45,564 nucleotides of DNA from a virus, in the IMG/VR virus record IMGVR_UViG_3300046471_000246, positions 1-45,564 of that record; one strand, given 5' to 3'. This document shows positions 1-6,456 of the stretch, piece after piece. How positions within the stretch are numbered: the stretch's first letter is position 1; each line of letters begins with the position of its first letter. The notes under the pieces were generated by a model, which did no database searches, was not told the origin of the DNA, and saw only the letters and a list, made by a program, of their open reading frames with translations. The translations under genes were made by a program, and so were the position numbers.

Positions 1-273
1 GAACGCACAGGTCGCGCCCATTTTCTGGGCTTCGGCGATCACCGACAGGGTCAGGGTAGTTTTACCGGAAGACTCAGGACCGTAGATTTCGACGATCCGG
101 CCTTTTGGCAGGCCGCCGATACCCAGTGCGATATCGAGACCCAGCGAACCGGTGGAGATAGAAGGAATAGCCTGGCGGTCATGGTCACCCATGCGCATTA
201 CGGCACCTTTGCCGAACTGACGCTCGATCTGACCCAAGGCCGCAGCCAAGGCTTTCTTCTTGTTGTCGTCCAT
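1..273 (-). CDS. recA: RecA recombinase, N-terminal part (gene runs off the left edge)
   Basis: RecA forms filaments on single-stranded DNA, drives strand exchange and stimulates self-cleavage of LexA and of phage repressors such as the CI found later in this window. Only about 91 codons are present, starting at the ATG at 271-273. They read [20 protein letters not shown], then the conserved stretch with [19 protein letters not shown] and the Walker A motif GPESSGKTT at about residues 67-75. A LexA box lies just upstream. The remainder of the gene is outside the window. Identification is certain. Confidence 0.98.
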   Translation of the reverse strand, partial: MDDNKKKALAAALGQIERQFGKGAVMRMGDHDRQAIPSISTGSLGLDIALGIGGLPKGRIVEIYGPESSGKTTLTLSVIAEAQKMGATCAF

Positions 274-317
274 TGAAGTCCTCACGTAATAAATTGGGGG
301 CCTGACGGCCGATATAA

Positions 318-333
318 CTGTATAAGTAGCCAG
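318..333 (-). promoter_or_regulatory. LexA (SOS) box of recA
   Basis: The sequence CTGTATAAGTAGCCAG fits the CTG-N10-CAG LexA operator and reads CTGG-N8-ACAG on the recA strand. It lies 45 bases upstream of the recA start codon, the expected place for autoregulated SOS control. One outer half-site is off the strict CTGT-N8-ACAG form. Confidence 0.85.
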
Positions 334-360
334 TATTATTCCACAGGGTTAAACGCGCGC

Positions 361-861
361 CTACCCCCGATGTGGTATTTCTCCGGAGGCCAGTTTTATC
401 AACCCCTCCAGCGCAGCCTTCACGGTGTGTCGGCGAACCGCATCGCGATCGCCCTCGAACTGGTATCGCTGCGAATACTGCTGATGCCCTTCACCCCAGC
501 AAATCCATACGGTCCCGACCGGTTTCTCGGCTGAACCGCCGTCCGGCCCTGCCACCCCACTGACCGCAACCGCGAACCGGGCAGCGCTTTTTTCCTGCGC
601 GCCGGCCACCATGGCCTCGACCACTTCCCGACTGACGGCACCCACCGCCGGGAACAGCTCGGCCGGAACATCCAGTTGTCGGGTCTTCTGTGCATTGGAG
701 TAAGTGACGTAGCCTGCTTCGAACCAGGCAGAGCTGCCTGGAATCCGGGTGATCGCTTCGGCAATCCCGCCTCCGGTACAGGATTCGGCGGTCGTCACCT
801 GCGCGCCGGCCGATTGCAGGGTCTTGCCCAGAACAGCCGCCAGTTGAGTGATGTCGTCCAC
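361..861 (-). CDS. CinA C-terminal-type protein / NMN deamidase (PncC family)
   Basis: This 166-residue protein is the stand-alone CinA C-terminal domain, known in bacteria as nicotinamide-nucleotide amidohydrolase (PncC), which recycles NMN to nicotinate mononucleotide. It shows the family motifs TTAESCTGGGIAEAIT near residues 26-41, WFEAGYVTYSN, and AVSGVAGPDGGS near residues 107-118. The chosen start is a GTG at 859-861 because GAGGAGG lies six bases upstream; the longer frame to 939 has no such site. It sits directly upstream of recA on the same strand, the usual cinA-recA order in Pseudomonas. The N-terminal competence-damage domain of longer CinA proteins is absent, as is normal in this genus. 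Confidence 0.93.
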   Translation of the reverse strand: MDDITQLAAVLGKTLQSAGAQVTTAESCTGGGIAEAITRIPGSSAWFEAGYVTYSNAQKTRQLDVPAELFPAVGAVSREVVEAMVAGAQEKSAARFAVAVSGVAGPDGGSAEKPVGTVWICWGEGHQQYSQRYQFEGDRDAVRRHTVKAALEGLIKLASGEIPHRG

Positions 862-964
862 AACATGCCTCCTCGATAGACCGGAAAAAAACCATACCGT
901 ACACGACGTCGTGTTGCGTGCAAGTTCGGCAGCCAGCAATCACTGCTGGCTGCACACGAGGTCT

Positions 965-1111
965 TCAGGCGGGCTCCGCATTCTCGGCGCGGTGTTTTTC
1001 AGGGCACGGTTTCTTCACGGTCTCGATCACGGTTTCGCTGGGGCGACGCTTGGCTTCCTCGAGGGGAATGAAGCGCCCATTCACCGAGTCCCTTCCACGT
1101 TTTCTTTTCAT
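965..1111 (-). CDS. small basic hypothetical protein, 48 aa
   Basis: The ORF runs from an ATG at 1109-1111, preceded by AAAAAGGACG at a normal ribosome-binding distance. The product is very basic at its N-terminus (MKRKRGRD) and contains GRFIPLEEAKRRPSETVIE, a pattern resembling short conserved Pseudomonas proteins of unknown function. It lies between cinA and the host side of attL and would be divergent from the native mutS promoter. No catalytic motif is visible and no function is assigned. Confidence 0.6.
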   Translation of the reverse strand: MKRKRGRDSVNGRFIPLEEAKRRPSETVIETVKKPCPEKHRAENAEPA

Positions 1112-1357
1112 ACAACGTCCTTTTTGAAATGAGCCGCCCACCAACGAGCGGCGACATCGACAGCCTAGACAGACGCGGGCTAAAAATATCGATTTGAAAT
1201 GAAGGGTGACGAATGAGCCGACTCTGCGGCGCTGGATCGTGCGTGGTAACCTTGCGCCCATCGAAAAAGCAATCGGACATGTCGACGGCCCACGTAGGTG
1301 GTATTCCGTTTGGCGCTCCGTATTTGCCCCAATCTCCCAACGAATTTGCCTAAATAA
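1112..1357. other. intergenic host flank upstream of the original mutS start
   Basis: No convincing gene is seen here. In the uninterrupted chromosome this stretch should carry the mutS upstream region. It contains TTTGCCCCAA at 1323-1332, a near-copy of the TTTGCCCCAT sequences in both prophage arms and at almost the same distance from the att core as the right-arm copy. That raises the possibility that part of this flank is left over from an earlier related prophage. Confidence 0.5.
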
Positions 1358-1401
1358 CTGATGAACAAAGCAATTTCCGATCTCTCTTCGCACACCCCGA
1401 T
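1358..1401 (+). repeat. attL: left attachment-site copy (5' end of mutS)
   Basis: Bases 1367-1401 are identical to 42991-43025 (35 bp, beginning AAAGCAATTTCC and ending CACACCCCGAT). With one mismatch (C at 1366, T at 42990) the match extends left to CTGATGAA, 44 bp in all. The core encodes the MutS N-terminus [13 protein letters not shown]. An intact tyrosine recombinase and a complete prophage lie between the copies, so this is the integration-generated direct repeat. Confidence 0.93.
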
Positions 1402-1489
1402 TGTGCTCAGGTATGAGAACGGATTCACCCTCAGAGGCCCGCTAGCTGGGGCCTCTGAGCATTTTGGATGTAGACGCAACGTAACTTAA
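1361..1489 (+). pseudogene. mutS: mutS 5' stub left at attL
   Basis: The original mutS start ATG AAC AAA is retained here, but after 13 MutS codons the frame runs into prophage DNA and stops at 1487-1489. The resulting 42-codon ORF keeps [13 protein letters not shown] and then reads IVLRYENGF of phage origin. It cannot make a MutS domain. It marks where the native mutS promoter now points, so transcripts from that promoter would enter the prophage left arm and meet the hairpin at 1430-1459. Confidence 0.85.
1430..1459. terminator. strong hairpin just inside attL (terminator-like)
   Basis: CTCAGAGGCCC at 1430-1440 and GGGCCTCTGAG at 1449-1459 form a perfect 11-bp stem with an 8-base loop. It is followed by CATTTTGG, only a short T run, so termination strength is uncertain. 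It would shield the prophage left arm from transcription entering from the native mutS promoter. Confidence 0.5.
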
Positions 1490-1520
1490 AGGGCATTAAG
1501 TGGCATAGAACGGCGTACGC

Positions 1521-1541
1521 TTTGCCCCATTTTTGCCCCAT
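1521..1541 (+). repeat. tandem TTTGCCCCAT repeats, candidate integrase arm-type sites (left arm)
   Basis: TTTGCCCCAT occurs at 1521-1530 and again at 1532-1541. A third identical copy is in the right arm at 42946-42955. Short direct repeats on both sides of the att core at tens to ~150 bases are typical of arm-type integrase-binding sites in tyrosine-recombinase phages. Binding itself is inferred. Confidence 0.55.
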
Positions 1542-1717
1542 GCCAATTGCAGAACGGGCAGTTATTCCACCTACGACGGGGTGGCCGCGGCGCTGGACTT
1601 GGCTGATAAAACCTCTCGCCTTATCCACTCCCGACCGCCGCCCGACGATGACGCCTAATAGAAAGAAGCCCTGGCTTCGCCACTGGGGAGCGACCACTGC
1701 AAGTCGTAGGAGTTAGC

Positions 1718-1843
1718 ATGAGTTTTGCGCAGGTTAATGAGATGATCGAAGTCAACGATCTCCTAGAGAGCAACGGGCTGATCAATGCAGGGCATGAGCT
1801 GTTGCAAATTCGGCCGGGCTGGACTGGGGACAGCACACATTGA
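1718..1843 (+). CDS. small hypothetical protein, 41 aa
   Basis: An ATG at 1718-1720 follows TAGGAG at five bases. The 41-residue product (MSFAQVNEMIEVNDLLESNG at the N-terminus) is acidic and helical in appearance and ends at 1841-1843. It is too short for a firm family call. It is the only short frame in 1490-1980 with a good ribosome-binding site. The frame upstream ending near 1654 has coding-like composition but no start. Confidence 0.4.
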   Translation: MSFAQVNEMIEVNDLLESNGLINAGHELLQIRPGWTGDSTH

Positions 1844-1980
1844 ACGCTGCTTGACTGCAAGCCAGGCTCAGGTACCTCGACCTTTGACAACGTGTCGTAA
1901 CGCTCGCCGCTCAAGTCTGTAGAAAAAACCAAGCGCAAGACTTACCCTTAAGTTTTCCTCCACTACGATAGGGATATACG

Positions 1981-3813
1981 ATGGCCGGCTCTGCCCTTAC
2001 CGCTGCTTTCCTAGTCAAACTCCTCACCCCCGTGGCGACCGATCTATACGCAAGCGCGAAAGGACAAGTAAAGCAAGAGCTTTCCAAGTGGAATACTAAA
2101 AGGGGAATTCAGAACATGGCCACAACCTTATCCCAAATAGATAAGGTTAAAACCATATGGTCCCCTGAACTTGAAAAATCTTTAAGCGAGATTTACTACC
2201 CATCCGCTTTGATCATCCAGGGGAAACGAACCGTTATAGACGATATCAGTGAACTGCCACAGGGAAATCTTGTTATCGAAGGTATAGTCGGACAAGGGAA
2301 ATCAATGTTTATGCGACATATTGCCGCATCGATGGTGGCTGCACCCAACATCACTAGGATCCCTGCCTTTATCGAATTACGCAACATAAGTAAACGGCGA
2401 AGCCTATCCAGCTTAATCAGCTCTTTCATTAACTCACTGAGCGCTAAACACACTGCAGAAACATTTGAATACTTAGCATCGTCGGGAAAAATGGCTTTAA
2501 TCCTGGATGGCTTTGATGAAATACCTAGCAACTGCATCAGTGAGACGATAGTTGAACTTCAGACGCTTCAAATCAGCCATCCAGATCTCAAAATCATCAT
2601 CTCAAGCCGCCCTCAAAGTCATATCCAAAATGCTGCCGGTCTTAAAGTAGTCAAACTAGCGGAGCTGTCCGACTCTGACTATGACCCATTCCTCATGAAG
2701 CTGATTACAGTTACCAGCAAACGAAATGAAGTTCTAGGAGCGTTATCAGATTGCGCTACAAGCATCCAAGGTATCATTGTGACGCCTTTAATGCTAACTC
2801 TTGTAGTTATTGTATATCAAACAGAAAAAGAAATTCCTTCGACACTATCGGGTTTTTTCGACCGGCTGTTTGGTGTGGTTTTCGCTAAACACGACAGGCT
2901 TAAGGCAGGTTTCAACAGACAGCACCATAGCGGGCTTTCGGAAGAGCAGCTGAAAAAGCTGTTCGAGATATTTTGCTTCATGGCCATACAACACGGCCTA
3001 GGCAGATCAATGAGAGAGCAGGTTTTTAACAAAACCTTTGAGCAATCTGTAAATTTTGCCCCAGAGTTGCAATGCCCGATCGAGGGTTTTAAGAAAGACA
3101 TCATAAATGTCGCGTGCCTCATCATCGAGGAGGGCATGGACATCAGGACCTTTCTCCATAAAAGCATTTTAGACTACCATGCGGCTGCATTTGTGTGCAG
3201 CCTGACCGAAGCCCAAGCAAAACGATTCTACACAGCTGCGTATGTAAATTACGATCGATGGGAACACGTCCTCAACTTCCTCGAATCAATTGATAAGCTT
3301 CGCTATGGCGAGCACTATATCATTGACAACATCCCGAATGCGCTGGAGAGTCTTAGATCATTGATAGCATCTCAAGACCAACAATTACTTATTAACTACA
3401 TTGAGACGATCGCACCCAACGCTGAGGCGGAATTCACCGGCAGTCTAATGACCAAATACACGAGAACTGTGCGCAACAACGGGGAGTTAGACAAAATAGT
3501 TTCAGACGCGCTACCTAGAGCCGTATTCGCCATGTGCGGCGACGCTTCACGCGACGAAGTGGCAAGAGTCGCCCTTCGTACCGGACAAGATTCTGACAAC
3601 AAAAATGTTATACCTCTCAGAGTTTTGATTGGCGAATTAGGCTACGATCACATTCTTAAAGCCTTAAAACGAGTCGAATTCGACCAAGAGGCTAGGCTGC
3701 TCAAGTTCCAAGATTTTGTAAAGGCCGAGAAGCTGAAGGATAGTCTGTTTATCGATATGCTTGCTGATCCGAACCTACCGAGAAAAGAAAGAAAGGGTAG
3801 GAAAATTAGTTAA
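1981..3813 (+). CDS. NACHT-domain STAND NTPase, candidate anti-phage protein
   Basis: The 610-residue product has the hallmarks of a NACHT P-loop ATPase: Walker A GIVGQGKS at residues 101-108, Walker B LILDGFDE at 173-180 with the acidic pair typical of NACHT proteins, and a sensor-like strand KIIISSRP at 204-211. An N-terminal segment of about 90 residues precedes the ATPase, and roughly 350 mostly helical residues follow. Bacterial NACHT proteins (bNACHT) are known antiphage sensors acting by abortive infection; that role here is inferred from architecture and location. The gene is alone on its strand, visibly AT-richer than phage structural genes, and abuts a tRNA-Gly fragment, suggesting horizontal cargo. 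No N-terminal effector domain could be recognised. The ATG at 1981 follows AGGG. Confidence 0.8.
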   Translation: MAGSALTAAFLVKLLTPVATDLYASAKGQVKQELSKWNTKRGIQNMATTLSQIDKVKTIWSPELEKSLSEIYYPSALIIQGKRTVIDDISELPQGNLVIEGIVGQGKSMFMRHIAASMVAAPNITRIPAFIELRNISKRRSLSSLISSFINSLSAKHTAETFEYLASSGKMALILDGFDEIPSNCISETIVELQTLQISHPDLKIIISSRPQSHIQNAAGLKVVKLAELSDSDYDPFLMKLITVTSKRNEVLGALSDCATSIQGIIVTPLMLTLVVIVYQTEKEIPSTLSGFFDRLFGVVFAKHDRLKAGFNRQHHSGLSEEQLKKLFEIFCFMAIQHGLGRSMREQVFNKTFEQSVNFAPELQCPIEGFKKDIINVACLIIEEGMDIRTFLHKSILDYHAAAFVCSLTEAQAKRFYTAAYVNYDRWEHVLNFLESIDKLRYGEHYIIDNIPNALESLRSLIASQDQQLLINYIETIAPNAEAEFTGSLMTKYTRTVRNNGELDKIVSDALPRAVFAMCGDASRDEVARVALRTGQDSDNKNVIPLRVLIGELGYDHILKALKRVEFDQEARLLKFQDFVKAEKLKDSLFIDMLADPNLPRKERKGRKIS

Positions 3814-3884
3814 GCTGGGTGCTTGTCACGCGTTATCAGTTTCCCAAGCTGATAACGAGGGTTCGATTCCCTTCACCCGCTCCA
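3814..3884 (+). pseudogene. 3' fragment of tRNA-Gly(CCC), probable att remnant
   Basis: From 3833 to 3884 the sequence matches the 3' two-thirds of a tRNA-Gly(CCC): an anticodon stem with loop TTCCCAA (anticodon CCC), the T-arm GGGTTCGATTCCC, the acceptor strand CACCCGC, discriminator T and encoded CCA. The 5' side is not a tRNA: there is no D-arm, only a 12-base stretch between a GCTGGGTG sequence that partly pairs with the acceptor and the anticodon stem. A functional tRNA is therefore unlikely. tRNA 3' ends are classic integrase targets, and arm-like repeats follow directly. Confidence 0.75.
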
Positions 3885-4003
3885 ATGAATTCAGGGCTTC
3901 CAGCCTACCCCGCATAATCTAGGTGTCTGTTAAGGTGTCTGTTTCCTAATCTACAGCCACCTGCGCCGCTCGACTAAAATCCCCACCGAATCTCTGCTCA
4001 AGC
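3885..4003. repeat. gene-free stretch with tandem AGGTGTCTGTT repeats
   Basis: AGGTGTCTGTT occurs at 3921-3931 and 3933-3943, spaced 12 bases apart, about 40 bases after the CCA of the tRNA fragment. This is the layout of arm-type sites next to a tRNA-derived att core. No gene is seen. Confidence 0.5.
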
Positions 4004-4117
4004 ATTCCATCCGCTTGCCCTCGCCCTTTGCCTTGAGCTCGGATACTGTATATGCAAACAGTATTTACAATTCGGAGGATAGACCTTTGATCGAAGACAG
4101 CTATCAAATGCGTGATG
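4004..4117 (+). repeat. SOS-promoter repeat, copy 1
   Basis: This ~114-bp segment is clearly homologous to 5115-5228. Both start ATTCCATCCGCTTG, carry the same LexA box, a purine-rich ribosome-binding site and the first codons of a short gene (xIEDSYxxRD versus VVEDSYEKRDD). The two copies flank the minus-strand zinc-ribbon gene at 4209-5003. Confidence 0.85.
4044..4063. promoter_or_regulatory. LexA box, copy 1
   Basis: TACTGTATATGCAAACAGTA contains CTGT-N8-ACAG at 4046-4061 with the favoured flanking TA on each side. It precedes the truncated gene starting at 4087. Confidence 0.88.
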
Positions 4118-4194
4118 TCCACCGTTTTTTCAGGACTGCTCTTTTTTTTGGCAATAAAAAAACCGCCTCTCGGCGGTTTGCGTATCGGACCTGA
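4087..4194 (+). pseudogene. truncated SOS-controlled short gene (35 aa)
   Basis: A TTG start after TTCGGAGGATAG opens LIEDSYQMRD, the homologue of the start of the 5198 gene. Homology then breaks at about 4117 and the frame runs through a terminator stem to a stop at 4192-4194. It is best read as the stump left when the cargo gene 4209-5003 entered, or when the promoter segment was duplicated. Confidence 0.6.
4155..4178 (-). terminator. rho-independent terminator of the 4209 gene
   Basis: AACCGCC at 4161-4167 and GGCGGTT at 4172-4178 form a stem with a 4-base loop. Seven A residues on the left give a T run on the minus strand, directly downstream of the minus-strand gene ending at 4209. Confidence 0.85.
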
Positions 4195-4208
4195 TCAATA
4201 AACCACCT

Positions 4209-5003
4209 TCACCTCAAAATCTCGGCGCGGGAGAACGCCAGATTGATTTTGAATACCGCCGGGCATGCAGGACATTTAATCGGGCGCCAGATATCTTGTG
4301 GGCTCTGCGGAATAGGTGCTTTGCACTCAGTGCACTCGATCCAGATCATCGGCGCAGGTTGGAGGACTTGCTCGCCCGCTTCGGTCAGTACCTTCAGGAA
4401 CAGCAAATTGCACTGCGTGTTTGCGCAGTTGACGATTTCATTGCTATCAAATTCATGCTGGCCGACATAAAGCATGGTTCCGCACTTGCACTTGGCCATG
4501 ATCACAGCCTTATGGGCAAGCACGATAGAAGCCTCGGAAACCAGTTCAAGCCGTTCAACAATCCCATCCAACGACTCACGGGTCAGGACCTTCGGTGTAC
4601 TGCCGTCCTCCTTTGGCAGGGGGGAATGTAAATACGAACCCAGCTTGTTGTAGAGGGTTCGAAATTTCTTCCAAGGAATCGATCGCGTCTCTCCGAGTGT
4701 CACCCATGCTTCTTCCGGCAAATCTGCGGGATATTCAACACCCGCCGCCGGACCAATGGAAATCTTACCGACCGTCTCAGTCATCGGATCGAATGACGCT
4801 AGCAGCTTCACGATTTGATCTGGCTTCCATGTCTTCGTAACACTCCCTGGAATTACGTCGCCGTACTGTTGGAGCTGACGGTAGGCGACTTTTTCCAAGC
4901 AGAACCGTAGGTCGAGACTTGCATAACGAAGTGAGTGTTCATCCGCTACGTCTAATAGCTTTTTCACTCGATCTAGATCAGCCTTGATGTTGTACAGCCC
5001 CAT
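4209..5003 (-). CDS. cargo protein with C-terminal zinc ribbons, unknown function
   Basis: The ATG at 5001-5003 is chosen because GGGAGGGGGCT precedes it; the frame extends upstream to 5027 without a comparable site. The 264-residue product has a helical N-terminal domain of about 170 residues including RYASLDLRFCLEKVAYRQL and a YNKLGSYLHSP segment reminiscent of HEPN-like helical domains. It ends in two cysteine clusters: CKCG...CANTQC, and CTEC...CPAC. That combination suggests a nucleic-acid-associated effector, but no family is claimed. It is a single gene with its own terminator, antisense to its neighbours and bracketed by the duplicated SOS promoter segment, so it looks like a cargo cassette. 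Confidence 0.65.
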   Translation of the reverse strand: MGLYNIKADLDRVKKLLDVADEHSLRYASLDLRFCLEKVAYRQLQQYGDVIPGSVTKTWKPDQIVKLLASFDPMTETVGKISIGPAAGVEYPADLPEEAWVTLGETRSIPWKKFRTLYNKLGSYLHSPLPKEDGSTPKVLTRESLDGIVERLELVSEASIVLAHKAVIMAKCKCGTMLYVGQHEFDSNEIVNCANTQCNLLFLKVLTEAGEQVLQPAPMIWIECTECKAPIPQSPQDIWRPIKCPACPAVFKINLAFSRAEILR

Positions 5004-5027
5004 AGCCCCCTCCCGATTGAACCGCAC

Positions 5028-5114
5028 AAAACAGTTGAAATTACGTGTTTTAAAACGTCAAAAGCCCGCATCCGCGGGCCTTGGCACAACGTATTGTACT
5101 AACTACACGGCGAT
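5028..5114. other. intergenic, weak hairpin only
   Basis: GCCCGC at 5064-5069 pairs with GCGGGC at 5074-5079. Four T residues follow on the minus strand, so this could end leftward transcripts coming from the 6208-7159 genes. Nothing else is recognised. Confidence 0.35.
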
Positions 5115-5228
5115 ATTCCATCCGCTTGCTCTCGCCCTTTGTTCTTAACTCGGATACTGTATATGCAAACAGTATTCACGGTTAAGAGGATAGGCCTGTG
5201 GTCGAAGACAGCTATGAAAAGCGTGACG
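5115..5228 (+). repeat. SOS-promoter repeat, copy 2
   Basis: This is the partner of 4004-4117. The LexA box is identical, and the ribosome-binding and start regions differ by scattered substitutions, so the copies are homologous but not recent duplicates. Confidence 0.85.
5155..5174. promoter_or_regulatory. LexA box, copy 2
   Basis: The same 20-bp TA-flanked CTGT-N8-ACAG operator (core 5157-5172) as at 4046-4061. It lies 25 bases upstream of the GTG start of the 5198 gene and should place the operon 5198-6113 under SOS control. Confidence 0.9.
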
Positions 5229-5497
5229 ATGCCAACGATTGGATCTCCATTCCCGTCGTCGCCTGGAGTGACTTATCTATGGCGAACTGGTCGTCGGCAT
5301 GGGCGATTCGTTCCTCGGGTAATGTTGGGTGTGTCGCGTGCGCAGCTGAGCAGTCAAGCAGCCGCAAATATATGCCCTTCATCCATGAGCAAAATTGCCG
5401 TTTAAAGGTCGACAAAACGCAGCGGCCATGGGTCCTGTTAAAAACCCTGATGACCGCGCTTCGCTTGGACGAGCAGCAGCAATGCTCTCCCTTCTAA
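5198..5497 (+). CDS. SOS-controlled hypothetical protein, 99 aa
   Basis: A GTG start follows AAGAGGA at seven bases and lies directly behind a perfect LexA box. The N-terminus VVEDSYEKRDDANDWISIPV is coding-like and is partly repeated at 4087. The later part, with several Cys and Ser residues, is less convincing, and the frame overlaps the next gene by about 70 bases. The original gene may therefore have been longer or have suffered a frameshift. Function is unknown. Confidence 0.5.
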   Translation: MVEDSYEKRDDANDWISIPVVAWSDLSMANWSSAWAIRSSGNVGCVACAAEQSSSRKYMPFIHEQNCRLKVDKTQRPWVLLKTLMTALRLDEQQQCSPF

Positions 5498-5895
5498 CTG
5501 GCAGCGGCCAAGAGGTGGGCGACGGCGAGTCGGCCGAGTGGCCGGATGAGTTCACGCGAGAGGAAATGCTCGAGCAGCAGAACATCCTGTTGGTCGAGGA
5601 GTGCCGGATGCTTCAAGAGGATTTGACCCGCTATCGGCAAAATTTGGCCAAGATGGTCGACCTCAACATGATTGCTACTACCGAGCGAGACAAGCTCCGG
5701 CGCCAACTGGACGAGCACATATCCGAGCTTTCAAAAATGAGGCTAAACGCTTGTGAACATTGGAAGACGATCAATGGCATGAAGATCATCATCGCCCAGC
5801 GGGGTGAGTTGCTGCGGCAATTCAAGATTCCGGAACAGTATCTGGGTGCCTGTGAGCCTGACCAGGTGCCCGAGCAATCAAAGGAGGGATTATGA
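5428..5895 (+). CDS. coiled-coil hypothetical protein, about 155 aa
   Basis: The frame is strongly coding and predicted coiled coil from about residue 35 to 130, with heptad-like segments such as LLVEECRMLQEDLTRYRQNL. It ends in a TGA overlapping the ATG of the next gene (ATGA at 5892-5895), which indicates a translationally coupled pair. The start is uncertain: ATG 5428 is taken, but the frame is open to 5395 and another ATG occurs at 5482; none has a strong ribosome-binding site. It is the second gene of the SOS-controlled operon. No family is recognised. Confidence 0.6.
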   Translation: MGPVKNPDDRASLGRAAAMLSLLTGSGQEVGDGESAEWPDEFTREEMLEQQNILLVEECRMLQEDLTRYRQNLAKMVDLNMIATTERDKLRRQLDEHISELSKMRLNACEHWKTINGMKIIIAQRGELLRQFKIPEQYLGACEPDQVPEQSKEGL

Positions 5896-6113
5896 TTTTG
5901 GATGAGGGAACGTTGCCGCCGAGGTATCGCGAGGAATTCATTCGGCTACTGTCGATGATCGAGGTGGCGACAAATGTCGCCGGAGTGCGTGACGCTGGAC
6001 GTTACGCGGAGGGGGTTGTTCGAGGGATCGAGATTGCACGGTCCATGCGTGAGGCAGATATCGAAGAGTTGTACTTGCTAATCTATAGCGCCGTCGAAAC
6101 CAGACTTGGATAA
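5892..6113 (+). CDS. hypothetical protein, 73 aa
   Basis: The ATG at 5892 follows AAAGGAGGG and overlaps the preceding stop codon. The product is acidic and all-helical in appearance (PPRYREEFIRLLSMIEVA near the N-terminus) and resembles short proteins common in Pseudomonas prophages. It is the last gene of the LexA-box operon. No function is assigned. Confidence 0.7.
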   Translation: MILDEGTLPPRYREEFIRLLSMIEVATNVAGVRDAGRYAEGVVRGIEIARSMREADIEELYLLIYSAVETRLG

Positions 6114-6207
6114 TCGTCATCTCAATCCGCCAACGTTGAGCCTGCAGAAAAGACGAAGCCTCAAAGCTAGCTATTTTACCTGCTTCAATGCAGCGAAGTT
6201 GATGCTG

Positions 6208-6456
6208 TTAAGTACCCCTAACCCGGTTTCTGGATCCGCATTTTGAGCAGCGGAATATTAAGCCTATGAATTCACCCCTTCCCACTTGCTCAGCTATGAC
6301 GACTCCACAAGCGCCGCACAGGTAGTCGCAATCACCCGCTCCTGAGAAGCAACGGTATGGATTGGCGCGGGAGAAGTCGGGCGGGACCTGGAAATTAAAA
6401 ACAGCGCCCCCCTCAGCAGCTGCTTTAGATATGACTTCAAGCTTGATTTTTTTCAA
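6208..6456 (-). CDS. zinc-ribbon protein, 82 aa
   Basis: The frame begins at a TTG (6454-6456) preceded by GGAGC, and overlaps the end of the upstream gene by 20 bases, so the two are probably co-translated. It contains CGACG and CSKCG pairs separated by about 18 residues, a zinc-ribbon arrangement, plus two further cysteines in GAGDCDYLC. It may be a nucleic-acid-binding or accessory subunit for the HEPN-like partner at 6437-7159; this is inference. Confidence 0.6.
   Translation of the reverse strand: MKKIKLEVISKAAAEGGAVFNFQVPPDFSRANPYRCFSGAGDCDYLCGACGVVIAEQVGRGEFIGLIFRCSKCGSRNRVRGT

Noticed and set aside
1522-1716. 64-aa plus-strand frame upstream of the 41-aa gene
   Set aside because: It overlaps the TTTGCCCCAT repeats, has no ribosome-binding site and a composition unlike protein.
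3814-3884. Complete tRNA-Gly gene
   Set aside because: The D-arm is missing and the acceptor stem pairs imperfectly; only the 3' part is tRNA-like.
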